NCBI RefSeq assembly: GCF_964204645.1
Contig: NC_134028.1
Span: 18,388,153 to 18,452,152 of the forward strand
Length of the DNA: 64,000 bases
DNA from: Tubulanus polymorphus
Taxonomy: Eukaryota; Nemertea; Palaeonemertea; Tubulaniformes; Tubulanidae
Direction: 5' to 3'
Positions 34,001-49,000 of this stretch are shown here, piece after piece; within the stretch, counting starts at the first letter, position 1; each line of letters begins with the position of its first letter. The notes under the pieces are model-generated. The model did no database searches and was not told the DNA's origin. It was given only the letters and a program-made list of their open reading frames with translations. The position numbers and the translations under genes are program-made.

Positions 34001-37000
34001 TAAAAGGTGTAGGGACGGAGAGATCTGGCGAAAAAAAAAAACAGTAATGGGTGCAAAATGGACCCGTGCCTAATCGCCCGACCAAAAACGACGGACCAGA
34101 CCTGAGTCAAATAAAGCGTGTTGATTTAAACTGGTTCTGGAAGTCAATCACTTCGCTTGGTTTAAGTATGGACTCGTTTTAGATTCCATGGTTTAAGCAT
34201 TGTTTAGTAACGAATGAATGGGTTTGAATTTGAATGTGAAATGAATTTGAACATGAAAATCTGCGCTATTTGGTAAGCCATGCGTAAAATTTAAGTCGGA
34301 CCTGATTCGAACCAATTTAGCCCCGACAAATCGTCTCTATAGCCGCGATCACACGTGTATTTTTTTAGGCCAGGGCCAAATTTGGGCCGGACCAACTGTT
34401 CACACGGGTGCCAATGGGCCCGAGCCTGTTTGGCCCGGGCCAAATTTGGCCCGACCAAAAACGTCGGACCAGGCCCGAGCACCAGACAAATGACTGCGTT
34501 TGAATTGCAACTAGCACCGTAAATGATCCACTTCGCTTTGTTTGAGCATTGTTTAGTATCGAGTGAATGGTTTGCGTGTGAACGCACTCTCTAATTACCA
34601 AATTTGGCCCGAGCCTGATCGGTGCTAATTTGGCCCGGGCCAAATCGTCTCCGTGTGATCGCGGCTTATGTGGGTCATGATTGTTGAGAGAAATCTTTCC
34701 CTTTATGTTTGCAAATTAGCCATTGTCCTAGTTTTAACTTCTGATTTGTACCATGTATAGGGTTTATATATCTGTTTGTACTCTTTCATAGAAATACGAC
34801 AGATATCAAATGGAATCTTTGATTTAAGACACTGTAAACCGGTCCACACTAATATGTCCATCCATCCGACCTACGAGCGATCATCTCATTAATGTGATAA
34901 TTGCTCGTAAATCCGACAGCTAAGTTTTACAACTAGAAATATATTAGATCAGATTCCTAATAATAAAATCATTACTATTAAGAATATGTTATTGATTATG
35001 GATAAATTCAAAAAGAATTGACAAAATATATTGCTTTGAATGGCCTTTAGATATTGGATAGGGCGATTTTGAATTATTTTTGGGGAATTTTATCGAGAAG
35101 CTCAAACTCCCTAAGGCGATAAATTCTTTAAGGCAGATCTTTCCCGATTATGATCCCACCATATGAATCGTTCACGAAACTTTTATGTATAAACACCTCA
35201 CAATTAACGTAATGAATCAGTGACGTCCTGTTGCACAAGCTATATTACACCATGATAAAAAGCCTATTATAGTCGAGGTGGATTTCTCGATGTATAAATG
35301 CAGGGAGGGTTGGGAGCTTTATGTTCAATAACATTAGGTTCCAATGTTTGCTCTATGGATTTCAAAATAAAAGAAAAATCTACGTTTAAACGTGATATCT
35401 GTTTCATTACTCGGGGATATATCGGGGAATCTCTGCAATAACATTGGACGATTTCAAAAATATTACAAAATGAGCAAATTGCGATTCTTAGTGATTTTTG
35501 CTAACAGTATTGATTCTAGCGTATACGCGAATTTGTGTGATATGTAATAAGTAACGTAGCGAATAATCAAAGTATCTACTGTAGCTAGATATGACAATTA
35601 AAAATCCTCCAGAATATCTCCTTCAAAATACCTTCATCCGTTCAAAAAAGATCACCTGGTAAAGATTTCCTATGTAGAAATCTAAAAAATCTAAACCCTG
35701 GGTAAACATACCCTGGGTAAAAAACCCCAAATATTCATACTTGGTGATTGTCAAGAACATGTCAAAGCACGATGTTTCTCGAATTTGCAATGAGACTGAA
35801 ATATGTTTGAACTTTTAAATGAAATCTTTCGTTGCGGTAAATTCTTACGGATAAAATAAATTGTAAGAATTAATAAGAGTAATAAACTTTTATTTGTAAT
35901 ATCTAAAGATTCGAACTGGAATATTTTTTAATTTCAGCTGTGCGATGCCATGAATTATTAGAAATAACGTACTTTTGATATTAAATATTTTAGATTCAAG
36001 CTAGTGTAATATATTTGAAATGCGCGATGAACCCCTTTACTAAGCTGTGCAATAACTGCATGTATATGTACTAATTTAGTATCAATGAAACGTTAATTTG
36101 TAGTATGTTTTAATTAAAATAGCATAGTTTGTATGGGCATATTGATATCCTTACGGTGTTCGACAGTAAAATATGAATAAATTGGATATACGTATCAATA
36201 ATACGAATTAATTGACCTTAAGATTGTATCTGCTTATAATCCCTTCAAAGGGAGGGGATTACCTAATTTGAAGAATTGGGGATTTTTACCGAGGGGATTT
36301 TTGCTCGCTTACTTAGATGTTTTGAATTATTGACTTAGTTATTTTATTAAGTATAAGTTAATCACTAGTAAGTTTATTCATTGACCACTTGCATGATAGT
36401 TCTTGATATATTCATTATATGCAATGAAATGAAATGTAAGTTCATCACATTTCTGAACTCATTAATACCGATTGTAATTGTTTTAAGCCCCATGAAAAAT
36501 ATGTGATGTCATTATATTGAAAGCTTTATGTTTTATTAACATTGGCAGTAGTTCTCATAAATTTTCCTTGGCCTTTTTTTCCGTGGCCATTTTTTCCTAG
36601 ACAAAATACCTTGGCCATTTTTTCCTTGGCCATTCTTTCCTGGCCATTTTTCCTTGGCCATTTTTCCAACATTCTCGGGTTTTTTACAACTAACCCTTAG
36701 CAATGCACTGTAATGAACAATTTACTTTGTTTTGCTAAATTAACTACTTGTAATCAATTCACTATAGAACTGTGGTCGATCCTAACAAAGAGTCCGACGT
36801 GCTATTCTAAACTTCAGTGGACAAAAATCTCTTTCTAAAAATTATATTGCTAAGATATTCTTAGTCTTCATTTTTCAGCATGAACTCTAGGCCTGGATAT
36901 ATTTCGGATTCATTAAATGGTATCATGTGTGTGTAGAACGTTTGGGCGAAGGTATTATCCCCCTGGATCACGCGTAAAACAAACAGAAAACATATTTTCA

Positions 37001-40000
37001 TACATAGGTCATCGCATTATAGAAATTGAACTGTTGGCAAGTTGTATTAAATCTCTATAGATGAAACACTTTTAAGGAAAATGCATTATGTTTGTTGTTT
37101 CTATATAACTACTATCGACTTGCGCCTCGGGCTCAGTCAACTCGCCATCTTCATGATTTAAATATTTGATTAGGCAATCCTATCAAAAGTGGCGTAAATT
37201 CATACAAGCGAATAATTTGTTGTTTCCAAAGGTTTTTGTTACCGGCTCGTCTACACGGTAATGGTCGAAATTCCCCGGTAAAAATCCCCTAAGAAGACCC
37301 ATTAAAGAGCTTATGATTTGCTGCCGCTGGTATGTTTTCGTTTGTATTGCAAAATTAAGTCCAAAATAACTGGAATCGTTTTAAAGGATTTCTGTGAAAA
37401 TTTTCAATTTTTCCCCACACGTCAACAAGTGCCTTTCAAATCAAGATCGATTCCTCATGCGTAAAATCTATTGAAGCAATTTTTGCAGTTTTATTCATCT
37501 ATGGTTTGATACGTCAAGATTTCAGTTAAAAGGGCAACATCATCGTTTATGTTAGCGAAGCTTGGTATACAAGCAAGCTGACAATAACAAGCCACTGAAT
37601 TTTATCGGTTTAGGCTTTGTATAGCTCATTATCTATAGAAAGTCAGTGATTAAGTCCTAAGTAAATATTGCTCAATTAAAGAGAATTCATTGTACAAGCG
37701 ATGACAGGCCTATGAGGCACCCGTAAATCAAAAATGTATTTCACGGATTTTGCTGTGCGATGCGATAAATTATTGAAACTTTTTATTTGAAATATCTTTG
37801 AAATACTATTTGAAATTTGAAATATTATTTTACCAGTGCGATAACTTTTAGTATTAGTTTAGTATTAATGAAGTATTTCAATCTTTGGATAAACGTTGGA
37901 AAAATGGCAGGGGGAAAATTGCCGCTAAATAAACATTAGAATTTGTAAGTTTTGTAGTAACTTTGAGTTGTTAAATTTTACTGGACATTGGTGTATGCTG
38001 AATATCACGAACAACGAAACATATATCTCATAAAAACGTTGATTGTCTTTTTCAACTTTCATCATTTCAATAACAATCAATCGATTTTTAAGTCGATTTA
38101 ATTACCAGGATAGCGACTATATGCGTTTGTGCTCTTAATCAACTAGTTTCCGAATCCGTGGTATGTCGATCAAATAATAATTTTTAAGTCGAGAAAAAGT
38201 AAGATGCATTCTATCAACTAATTTCAATGTAAAGACTATAATTCTTCCTATATGAATCAATACTAAATCATTCATACCACAGGCCACTTAATCTTAAGCT
38301 TGATTGTGAGAGGTGTTTAAACATAATGGTCACATGAGTAATTAAATGGTTGTGTCACAAAGGGAGAAATCTGCCTTAGACATAACATCCCGATATCTGG
38401 AGTTCTGGGCTTAGTAACGCATGTTTAGAATGAATTTTATCCGATATTTTTGTAACATAATGTTTTCTCTCTGCAAATTCCTGACGTTTTCTGGGAGCTA
38501 ACGTTCAGTGGCTAGTAGGCTGGATTGTATTTTCCCTTATTTCATAGATCTCCATGCATATAAACTTGAACTGAACTGAATGGGAACTGAGTTCGGTTAG
38601 GAGTAAAAACCTCCTATCAACTCCTATTTCTGAATTGTATATAAAGGAGTGAAGAAAGAAACAAACCCTCATACCGAATACACTTTTACGTATAAATGAG
38701 AATAATGCTGACTAGGACGATGGCTAATTTGCGACCGTAAATGAAAGAAATACGACTCGAATAATTTTTTTTATCATGCGTGACACGCGAATCTCCTATT
38801 AACACTAGTGATGAGAGAAGAATCCACACGAATGAAATGTATCAGCTTTATAATGATCTTTAATCCTTGAATGACCATTCTTAATTAACACAAAACACTT
38901 AATATAAATGATTTGTATCGATTACTATAGAATTTCCATTTAAAGAATGCATTTATCAAATTACGTCTATTGACTCTGAAAATGAACCTTTAAACCCGTA
39001 AATTAGCTAAACTCGTGCCGTATTAAGCTATTTAGATTTATCGCAGTCTAGTGAAAATTTGTAAGCAGTCCTAATATATTCCCTGTATAATCAAAACTTA
39101 ATTTCTATGTTATGCACGTGTTTTAATTACGATTTCCCCTCTATCGAGAAGGGCCTGATTACAATCTGATTACAGTTGATTGTCAACAAAGTTATAGCAA
39201 TTTACTGTTAGACAAAGAAAATACAAAATCTATTTAGTTTTCTAAAATATTATGTAGGCCTATGTCTCATACAGTCTCATTACCTCGAACACTGTGTATC
39301 GTATCACTCGAAATTCATAAATCTACCGGCTTTATGAAAATCTACCGGCTTTTTTTCAGACGGTCAAAGGTCAAATTCTCTTCGTTTGACCTTGGGAAGA
39401 ATATTCCTCCCAAAGTCAATTCTTGGAATATCGGACCCCATGGTCAAGTTTCCATCGATTGACATTGGGAGGAATATTCCTCCCGCAGTCAATTTTCACA
39501 ATAGCGGTCCTCTTAATTGGTGACACTCAAAGAACGCGCGGCTCAGATTTCTATTGTGCGCCTATCGCGCGCTGCGCGTGAATCACTTACGTAATCTTTT
39601 CTGTAAATGTGAAGACCTCGAGGGCATTATGTTCTCTAAAGCCCAATATTATCCCAAATTCCGGACTGTTAATAGGTTGATTTTACGGCAGAGTCGACAT
39701 GTTTCAACAATTTTTAACTGTTCATTTATGAATATTTGAGGACTTATGAACTAAAAATTAGTTAAATTTTTGATACATTTTGAGAAAGTCACAAAACATT
39801 TGAGACTGCGTTAAAATAGAAAATGGTAAAATCAGAATCAAGATGGTTTTCAAGTGGCTGTTTAACCCGTTCCTACGCTATAGTCCTATTTGAGACGCCA
39901 AGAGGCATTCAAGAACTAGAATGTTGCGTATGCCTCCCTATGGTGAGCAGGTTCAAGCCCATCCACTAAATTTCTTGAAAATTAATCTAGATCTATTCGG

Positions 40001-43000
40001 TGTTGTCATATCGCGGAAAGACGGAATCGCGGAATTTTCCAAAAACGCGGAATTTCTTCATTTTTACTTTAAATAGTAAACGGGTTTTCCCACGGGGATA
40101 CCCACTGTCGGATAGAGCATATGCCATGAAAATAGAATATTGTGTAAAATTAATTTTCAAATGTGATGTATTCAAAAATATCATATATGGAACTGGTTTG
40201 AATTTTAGTTCAGCCATTACTGAGAAATATGACTTTTAAATCGGCAATTTCAGCACGTGGTCACTGTTATTGTTTAAATTAGCAAGTGCGTGTTTCTGAC
40301 GTCATCTCTGACAAAAGCTCGCGGCTTCCAGTCATTTCACTAGACAGTTCATGCCGTATTCTATCGTTTTGGGAGTGATTTGAATAAATAAACTCTTACC
40401 AATTCTATCGTTTTGGGAGTGATTTGAATAAATAAACTCTTACCATTGTATAGTGTTGCTACCGTTGTATATGCCATAATAATCGTATATAAGTGAGTTG
40501 TAGGTCAGTGAAAACTGTTACGGCTAATTCGTGCTCCTTTTCTCAATAAGTCACATCTCAGGTCGTTATATGTTTACTAGTTTCTTCTGGTTAAGAAATC
40601 GCGGAAAGTACAATTTTGATGGCATTTGCAATTTATGGCGCTGGAAGCTAACATATCAGAACCGGTTCCGTGAAAAGTTGGCGTACGTAAATAGATGGTT
40701 TTAAACCCCATATTTAACGCTATATTATTGACTGACCACGACTTGTACGCCGAGCAAGACAATAGTTTGCTGCTATTTTTCTACATGACATAACAACATA
40801 TCACACATTCTACCAGTGCTCATCTTCCGCTAAAATAAGGATTATTCATGATAATCGTATATTCGTGTCATACGTGTTTTTATTTGAACCCGTTGAAATA
40901 ATGCATTTGAAATTTTAAAATAGAGCCCGGAAGTAAAACAGTCGATGATGGTTCACGTGAACACCAAGTCTCAGTTTTAAAGACATGGTATTAGATTTAA
41001 CCAGGGGGCAGACTTAATTTCAACCCCTGGGTTACATATAATACCAGTCTATAAAACTGGGCCAAGCTCATTTCTGCGGCTAATTCAATCATAGAGGAGC
41101 TAGACTTTTCTTTCTGATTAGCTTTTTGAAACTGATATTTTTGCAATCAGATTTTCGCAAGAAATCTCAGGTAAATTTTAACCTGGCCTTTTTTCACAAT
41201 TCGGGTCCCTTAGAATTTGAGAATGGATAATACTTTAACGAATGATTTGTAGATTTACATGCACCGCTGCACAGTCAAACGGCATTTCATCCAGAAACCA
41301 TGTCTTTTAAATTCGCTCCATTTGTATGCATGTAGTAATATGCTCAATCAACGGCTGACCTAAAAAACGTCAGTTTTTGTTTTATTCATTTCACATTAGC
41401 CGTGACTTTATAGAGGTCGCCAATTGGGCAATCAGAGCGTGAGTTTACATTCTCCCGGAGGGATGTGTCTACACTCTCTCATGGGAGATCATAAATGAAT
41501 AAAATTCTAAATTATGATTCTAAATCATTAATACAAATTCCTCTAATTGAAAATACAGCTATGACACTGGTGATATGTCCGTCATCCCATGATACCATCA
41601 TTATATAACCCGGACTACTGGGGTGAGCCTGTTTCGACTACTTAATCAACCGGGTGTATTCTCTTCCCAGGGCCCCCGTGGAGTGAAGGCTATCAGTTAT
41701 GCTGCCACAACGACCTTTGGATTTCCGCTGAGATTTGGAGAGAGTGTAACGAGCTCAGGGGCTTGTATTTAGTCCCCCACAATCACTTTTGTGGAGAATT
41801 TTTGAGGGATAGTTATTTTTCAATTAATTGATGGCATCCTGCAATATTTACCTTTCGGACAACGCCAACATTCAAAGAATGCTCGTTGAGAGACATACCC
41901 AATTTCTTGCACATGTGACGTAACGATCGATTGAAATGAGCTGAACCAGTGAAATAAACCAGAGCACATCCGAACTCATCGTATGGCACAACAATAATAT
42001 CCAATCTACGATGCTGAAATTAGAGCATAAAACACATCAAACGGTGGACTTAATACATCGCACATAGCTATATCTATGATGCCACACCAATGCTGGTTAA
42101 ATGGATCGAAAGACCATCGTAGGAAAACCCTCGACACTTCTCGCTTTCATGGCAAATTCAAACTAGAATACTCTTCACCAGATGTCTGATTTAATGATTC
42201 AGATGTCATTTTATCATATTTTTTCTCTGAGGTTAAACGTAGGTGAGATGAGGTAAGCAATCGCATAGTGATACATTCCCACTAATATTAGCAGAAATGG
42301 AATGGATAGAAAAGCGTACGTCAGATCAACAAAAAATCCCTTTATTGAAGACATTCAGATCAGTGAAGACTGATTGTGGTCAACTAACTGATTTCTGAAG
42401 GCAGATTCAACATATAACTATCAATAATCGACGAATATTTCTCATCGAAATCTCTCGAAAAGCTAGAAACCAGCCACTTATCAGATCTCGGGTAAATAAG
42501 ATGAATGCCATAGTATCTAGTTGTGTATCTAATGTCATTGGAAATCAACTAATAACATCATAATGTGAATATTTTGATTTTTTAATCCCATTTTAGAAAC
42601 ACAGATTATCAGTGGCGTTTATAAGTCAACGGGCTACAGCTGAGAAATTGTGGTACACGGTAATAATACCAGAGGAAAAATACCATAAGTAAAAATACCA
42701 TGATTTGATAAGCACGTAAAAATACCAAAAATGCCAGAGGTAAAGAATAACATAATTTTCAAAATAATGTGTCTTTGAAAATCTAATTTTCTCTGATCAA
42801 GGTAAGGCCTTTTTTAATAGCTTGGTTCACGGTACCGCCTCTCGAAATCTGATGAGAAGTCAAATTTTATTAATTTTTATTCCCGTCTGTGGAACAAATC
42901 CAGTAAAAAAAACGAGCAAAATAAATTTGATGAAAAAATTGAAAAACATGAGGTTCTTTTTTGATCACACAGTGTGCAGAATTCGATCTTTCCAGAATCA

Positions 43001-46000
43001 TTCGTTTGGGCATATGTATATTGGTCAATTGATTTCGCGACATGACAACACCGATATTTTTCGTGCCTGCGCGTCATCCCGTGGCAATTCGCCTGACTCG
43101 TGATGATACTTTTTAGCATATCATCGTTTCGTTGTTCAGTGACCAAATCAACTAGCCATTATTTTCTTGCAACGACTCTTTCTGCGGACAGTAAATTCGC
43201 ATCAGAAAATTGATACCCCTGTAGTATGATACTCGATCGCTGTAATCGTCCCGTTGCCAACCCATCAACTTTCATTTATCTCAACCAAAGAAGCGCCTTA
43301 TGATCTGTTACCACCGAAAATGGCATTCCGTATCGATACACTTTAAAATTCTTAATTGCTGAAATGAGAGCCAAACACTCTCGTTCACTAGCAGAATAAG
43401 CTTGTTCCTGTTTTGTTAATGATCGACCCCCATATGCTATAACATGTTCTTTCCCATTCACACCTGTTTGCATCAAACAATATCCGACAGCATAATTACA
43501 AGCATCGCAATGCTCTATAAATCCATCCTTTAACGAAGGAAACGCTAATACCAAAGCTGTTATCAAGGCCTCCTTAATATCATCATAAGCCTCCTGACAT
43601 TCTTCAGTCTAATTAAACGGTACACCCTTTTAAAAGTATCTCTGTTAAAGCTCTAAGAGCCCCGGCCCTTGCAGAAAAATCGAACACATTTTCTAAGCCC
43701 GCCCTCCTTAATCTACTAAAAAGATTACGTTAATGCGTAATACGATCATCCCAATCTGCTGAGGACACTAAAATGTCATCTAAATTAACCAAAACAGTCT
43801 CCCAACGAAGGTAATAAGCAAGCCATAATTGACTGAAAGATGCTTGGTGCCGAAGCGATTCCCATTGGCAATCTTGTAAACTGATAATGACCCGTCGGCA
43901 TAAAAATGCCAGTTTTATGACGAGACCTTTCCGATATTGGTATCTGAAAATATCCACTCGAGATGAAAATATCCAGATCGAGATGAAAATATTTTTGGTT
44001 GCGATTTGCCACACATAGTAAATGTATCAAAAATATGTGGAATTGGATTCAAAATTTGCATTTTTGATGCAATTTTTGGATTTTTGCAACTTCGGTCAGC
44101 CGACGAAAATCTGTCACCAATCGATAGGAGTCCCCTGGTTTTGGAACAAGTAAGGCAGGGTTACTCCAATCCGACGAAGATTCCTCTACCCCTAGTACCA
44201 TTAATTGTTGGATCAAGTATATCTCGGAGTGCCAATGGACCTGTGTAGGGCATTGACTGGAATGGATTTTCAGTTTCTGTTTTAATGTTGCAACTTGCTC
44301 CCTTGGCTTCCCCTAATAACAGAACATTTTCTACAAATACATCCCTAAATTCCCCGAGCAAGCTTTTCAACTGTGACTTATTATATTCAGATAAGTCCCC
44401 GTGTTTACTGCGTCAAAATGATCCCCCTCGGGTGTGTCCCGATGGGCTGATATCCCTTCATTATCCAATGACATAAAAGGTTCAACTGCATTTATTGGGG
44501 CATCTAAATCAATCATTGTATCACATCCAGTAGTTGCGCCCTTGTATAAGCGAATACATTCATATGACATAGAAGGTTCAACTGCATTTATTGGGGCATC
44601 TAAATCAATCATTGTATCACATCCAATAGTTGCACCCTTGTATAAGCGAATACTTTCATATGTAGGGTTAACTAACTGAATTGGCAATATTCCATCCCTT
44701 ACTCGATTCACTAGCTGCTACCATTAACTGATACCTCTTACATAATGTTGGAGATCGTTGGACGAAACCTACTCCCTCTTTAACCTCGGACCTTCCCTAA
44801 ATCTTGCCCGTATTTGGACCTCGGCCATGGGCGGTATAGTTAAAGAATCTTGAGCTACTAAACAAATCCTTAAATAAAAATTTGAGCCTCCTGTCAAGTG
44901 GACGATGTTACCGTTTTTTTAAGTTTAAGAAACTTATCTTCAAAATTGATTACAACCCTATTTGTTTGTAAAAAATCTAATCCCAGAATACTAGACTGAG
45001 CCAAATTTTTCAATATCATGAAATTCTGCTTAATCTCTTCTTGGCCTATCTGAAGGTTTAAGGTTATACATCAAAAAACTTCCAACATTCCCCCATTGGT
45101 GATCTTTGCCCACCTACTATATTCCCCATCATAAGGATGGACTGAGCCCTCTTCTTAAAAATCGAATAAAATCACACTATTTGTTGCTCCCGTATCTACT
45201 AATGTATCGACCTCATGTCTCCTTATTTTACATAGTTAACCTTAAGGATGCTCAGTTATCAAAACGTTTACCTGCTTATTAGATTTCAATTTAGCCTGCC
45301 GTTTTCTTATTTCTGGGCATCTTTTGGGTGCAATATTGTTTAGTATTACCTTTTAATCACCAGAATTGTTGGCTTTAATCGTCCTCGTAGTTCTAGATAG
45401 CCGCCCAATCCTATCCTTGCTGGTGGCTTATTTTGAGCCTTTTGTTAACCGTAACTGTCCGCAAAATCTCTTAATATGTCCGTTCTGTCCACACAAATAA
45501 CACTGTCCTCCTACTTCTCGCTGTATACGACAATTTCAAGTGTTAGGTCCATTTTTTCCACAGTTAAAACATTCAACACGAAAATATTGGGGTTCTTGTC
45601 CCCAAAAATTCTATTGTCCTGAACTAAAGTTTTGCCTCACGCGCGAATTACCTTGTTGCTGCTCCCAATGCCGATGTTGTTGTTGATCTCGTCTAGCCGC
45701 TTGTTGTTGTTCTATCACGATGATTCTTGCACACAATTTTTCTAGTTCATCTACTGCCGGCGAGTGCAAGGCGTTTAGCATATGTTCGCCTTAATCCACT
45801 GCGCTATCTATCTTTAAGCATCTGAACTGCATGACCCTCTAACGATTCCGCTTTTTTCGAAATTTCCCGGTATTTGAGTCAACACAATTTTCTTAATCTT
45901 CATTGGTAACCCATCCAAAAAATGATGGGTTACCACTTAAGGTTACATGAGGTGGTAGTTCCAGTTCTGAAGCTTTTTGTCGTACCTCGTCCGCAAAATT

Positions 46001-49000
46001 ATCTACTGACTGTCCTGAAAGCATTTTCACATATTCTAGTTCATGTGTTTGTAGCAATTTCTTTTCGGCATTATCATATTTGTTATCGAAAGCTTTTCTC
46101 AGATTATCCCATGCAGACCTATCCCTCGCAGAAAGTCCTTGATACCATGACCACGCTTCATCCCGAAGAAACAAGGGAAAACTTCCTAATCGTTGACTCT
46201 CCGTCCAGCCCATCATTTCCACGTATTGTAGAAATGCGTTGATCCACGGAATTGGATCATCGTTTCCGTTAAGATATTCTGGTTTTAAAGCACTCCTTTT
46301 GGTATCTGAATATTTGCGGTCCTTTTTTTGGAACGCGTTAAGTACATCCAGCCAGCAAATTCGAATTTCCTACCTCTAAATATCTTGGCGACGAGAGGTG
46401 GGACGTACCGCTGTTCTCCACCAGTTGCTATGTCACTGCGTTTCTCTAACAGTTGTTGTGTGACCCCTTTCACCAATGTTGTTGACCGACTTGTCTATTT
46501 GTCTACAGCTTTCTCCTTTCTAGAATGAATATAAGTTGAAACAAGTCTTTTTCACGACCACACTTCTTTATTTTCTTCTCAGTGTTACATATCGTTCTGC
46601 TTTATCTCCCCAACTCCCTTAACTTCAAAAACCTACATTCTTTACATTTCTATACCCTGACCTCACCCGCTTCTATCCTTACCCTATTTTGTATTATCAA
46701 TCCCGGTTACTTCCATTCTACTCCCTCCTGTACTGCACTAACCATCCTTTAAAAGTCCTTACATATTAAATATAGTTACTAAATGCTGTTCTTTCCGGTC
46801 AAAATACTCCCTCCTTGTAACTCAAACCATTTGCATTCAGTGTGCGCACCAGCACACATCTAGTATGCGCTATCGTGCACACTGCACACACATACTACTA
46901 TCTACTCCTATACATATCTACTCCTATACAATATGGAATTGAATAGAATATATACACATATAACCTCTATAACTATCAACCCTATATCAGTATCTGAGGG
47001 AATTCTCGGCCTTGCAAAGGATGGTCTAGCCATGAGTGTCCGTTTTGCGGGGATTTCAGACTTTATTGGGGCTGAAGGGAAATATCATTTAAAATGCCAT
47101 TTAAGCTGAGACAGAAACAAGAAAATTAATTTTAGAAAATTATTTGACGCCTGCGAAAAAAATGTAGAATTTCTGGGCTAAGCTAATGTGGAATTGCAAA
47201 TTTGAAATCGAAGTTTTAACAAATTTGGGGAATGATGAGATTTGGCGATTGGGTAGATGATACAGGTCTTCGACTCTAGTAGTGGTTTAAATTTTTTTAT
47301 TGAAAATTCTCAATAATTGATCGCGAACTTGCGACCGACTTCATTTACTTATGCCTCTAAGCGGGTCTGCAACTTCATTGCCTCCATGGTTGAAGAAAGA
47401 GCTCTTCTGATGTCTGCTTCATCATGCATTCATCATGAGCATATCGTGTGGCCTAGCCAGCCGGCCCCGGGCCACAGGTTTTGCTGTCACTCGATATCCT
47501 AGAGTCTTGAGTCTGGGTGGGTTGAAGTAGACATTGTCATTTAAAATAACATGCTTATGTTGTTCTGTATGAATTACCCGTGTGTCATGTATGTTGTATT
47601 AATTTATTTTAAAATTTGTATTTATTGAATTTGGGAATTTTACCCCGGAATTTCAATGTAAAAAGGATCAATAAAGAATTGAATTGAATTGTCACCTAAT
47701 ACACATGCCATCAGAGGACGCGGAGCCGTATATGACAGCTATGCTATTATAAATAGCTAATCTCACGAAACCTGCATACTCCTAATATCAAACATATTTT
47801 CTAAAACGTTTGAATATTGAAATTATATGTTTACACATTTTCATATTTACCGCTTGTAGCCGCTGATGAAATTCACGCCGGCCCTACACACATCGTAGAT
47901 AGCTTCGTCATTCCACCGGCATGCCAACGTTAGGGTCTGACTTTTATATCAGACTTCCAAATCGTGTATACATCCGCCATCCTTTACTATTACAATACGT
48001 CTTCTAATGATATTCAATGCAATATAACATTTCGACGTTCGAATATAGGTCATTATACAATCACAGGAAGCCATTCTACATCTATGTCAATAATATTTTG
48101 CCAGATAGCTTGTTTGTGTACTCATAGACCTGTGACGTTTTGCACATCGATTTACGGCTGTCGTTTGTAAAATGACGCTTAATGGTTAACATTGTTTAGG
48201 TTTCCAAATGGTAACGTTTTATAAGGCGTCAAAAAATTTGAACAATCTGATTCCCGTATCCAGATGGAACCAATACTTGACAAGCTATGTGTATCCCTTT
48301 TGTACGGGCTTAATGCAGGTAATGCCTATGAAATGAAAGACATTTCAGCCAAATATCCCTTCATGTGTCATGAAAAATCAGTTGAACCACGGAGGCGATA
48401 TCTTGCTCGCCCAAATGCATTTTATGAGGATATTGAATATCGAAGTGATCACACCGTAACTGTCATCCACTCTCTAGAACAAGCACATTCGTGCTTGTTA
48501 TATCCAAGTAAATATTATAATAATACGCTAAGAAGATCTCTAACTGAAATCAAAAATAGAGATGATGAAGTTGAGGTCACATTCCAGACAGAATATCTAA
48601 ATAACGTAGAAGAAATTGCTTATGTCGTATTCCAAATTCGTAATGATATTTACAATATACCTGAACAACAGTGTATCTGGAATGATATTGAACAGAGAAA
48701 AGTTGATAAAATGATACCCGAGATTTCTAAGCTCTTGTTGAACATATTGTTAGGAAAGGCAAACACTATAGAACCCTAGGTCTAAGCTCTAAGAAAAAAG
48801 TCATGGACAGTTTGGCACAGAAAACAACGAAGTTGACAATCTTGATATAATAAAATTAAAATAAAATCTCCACAAATTCCATGATGCCAGGTCCAAATAT
48901 TTTCCGGCCTTATTTGGAGATGGTATCGATACTACTAGACTGTATTCAAGCGAAAAGAGATGGAAATTGGATGTTGCACCTTCAAGCTGCAACCAGGAAC

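Larger units (their letters stand above)
25395..39812. mobile_element. Long-inverted-repeat element interrupted by a Gypsy insertion
   Basis: The left arm is 25395-25597 continued at 33111-33352. The right arm is 39367-39812 in inverse orientation. The arms are about 445 bp and highly similar, and start AACGCAGTCTCAAATG. The right arm is uninterrupted where the left arm carries the Gypsy element. The inner part of each arm has tandem copies with the palindrome GGGAGGAATATTCCTCCC. Without the Gypsy the element is about 6.9 kb. Its 6-kb core (33353-39366) has no recognisable gene. Flanks show only AAAA on both sides, so the TSD and superfamily are unresolved. Confidence 0.75.

Noticed and set aside
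25395-39812. 4-bp AAAA as a target-site duplication of the inverted-repeat element
   Set aside because: A-runs are common here, so this cannot be used as evidence.
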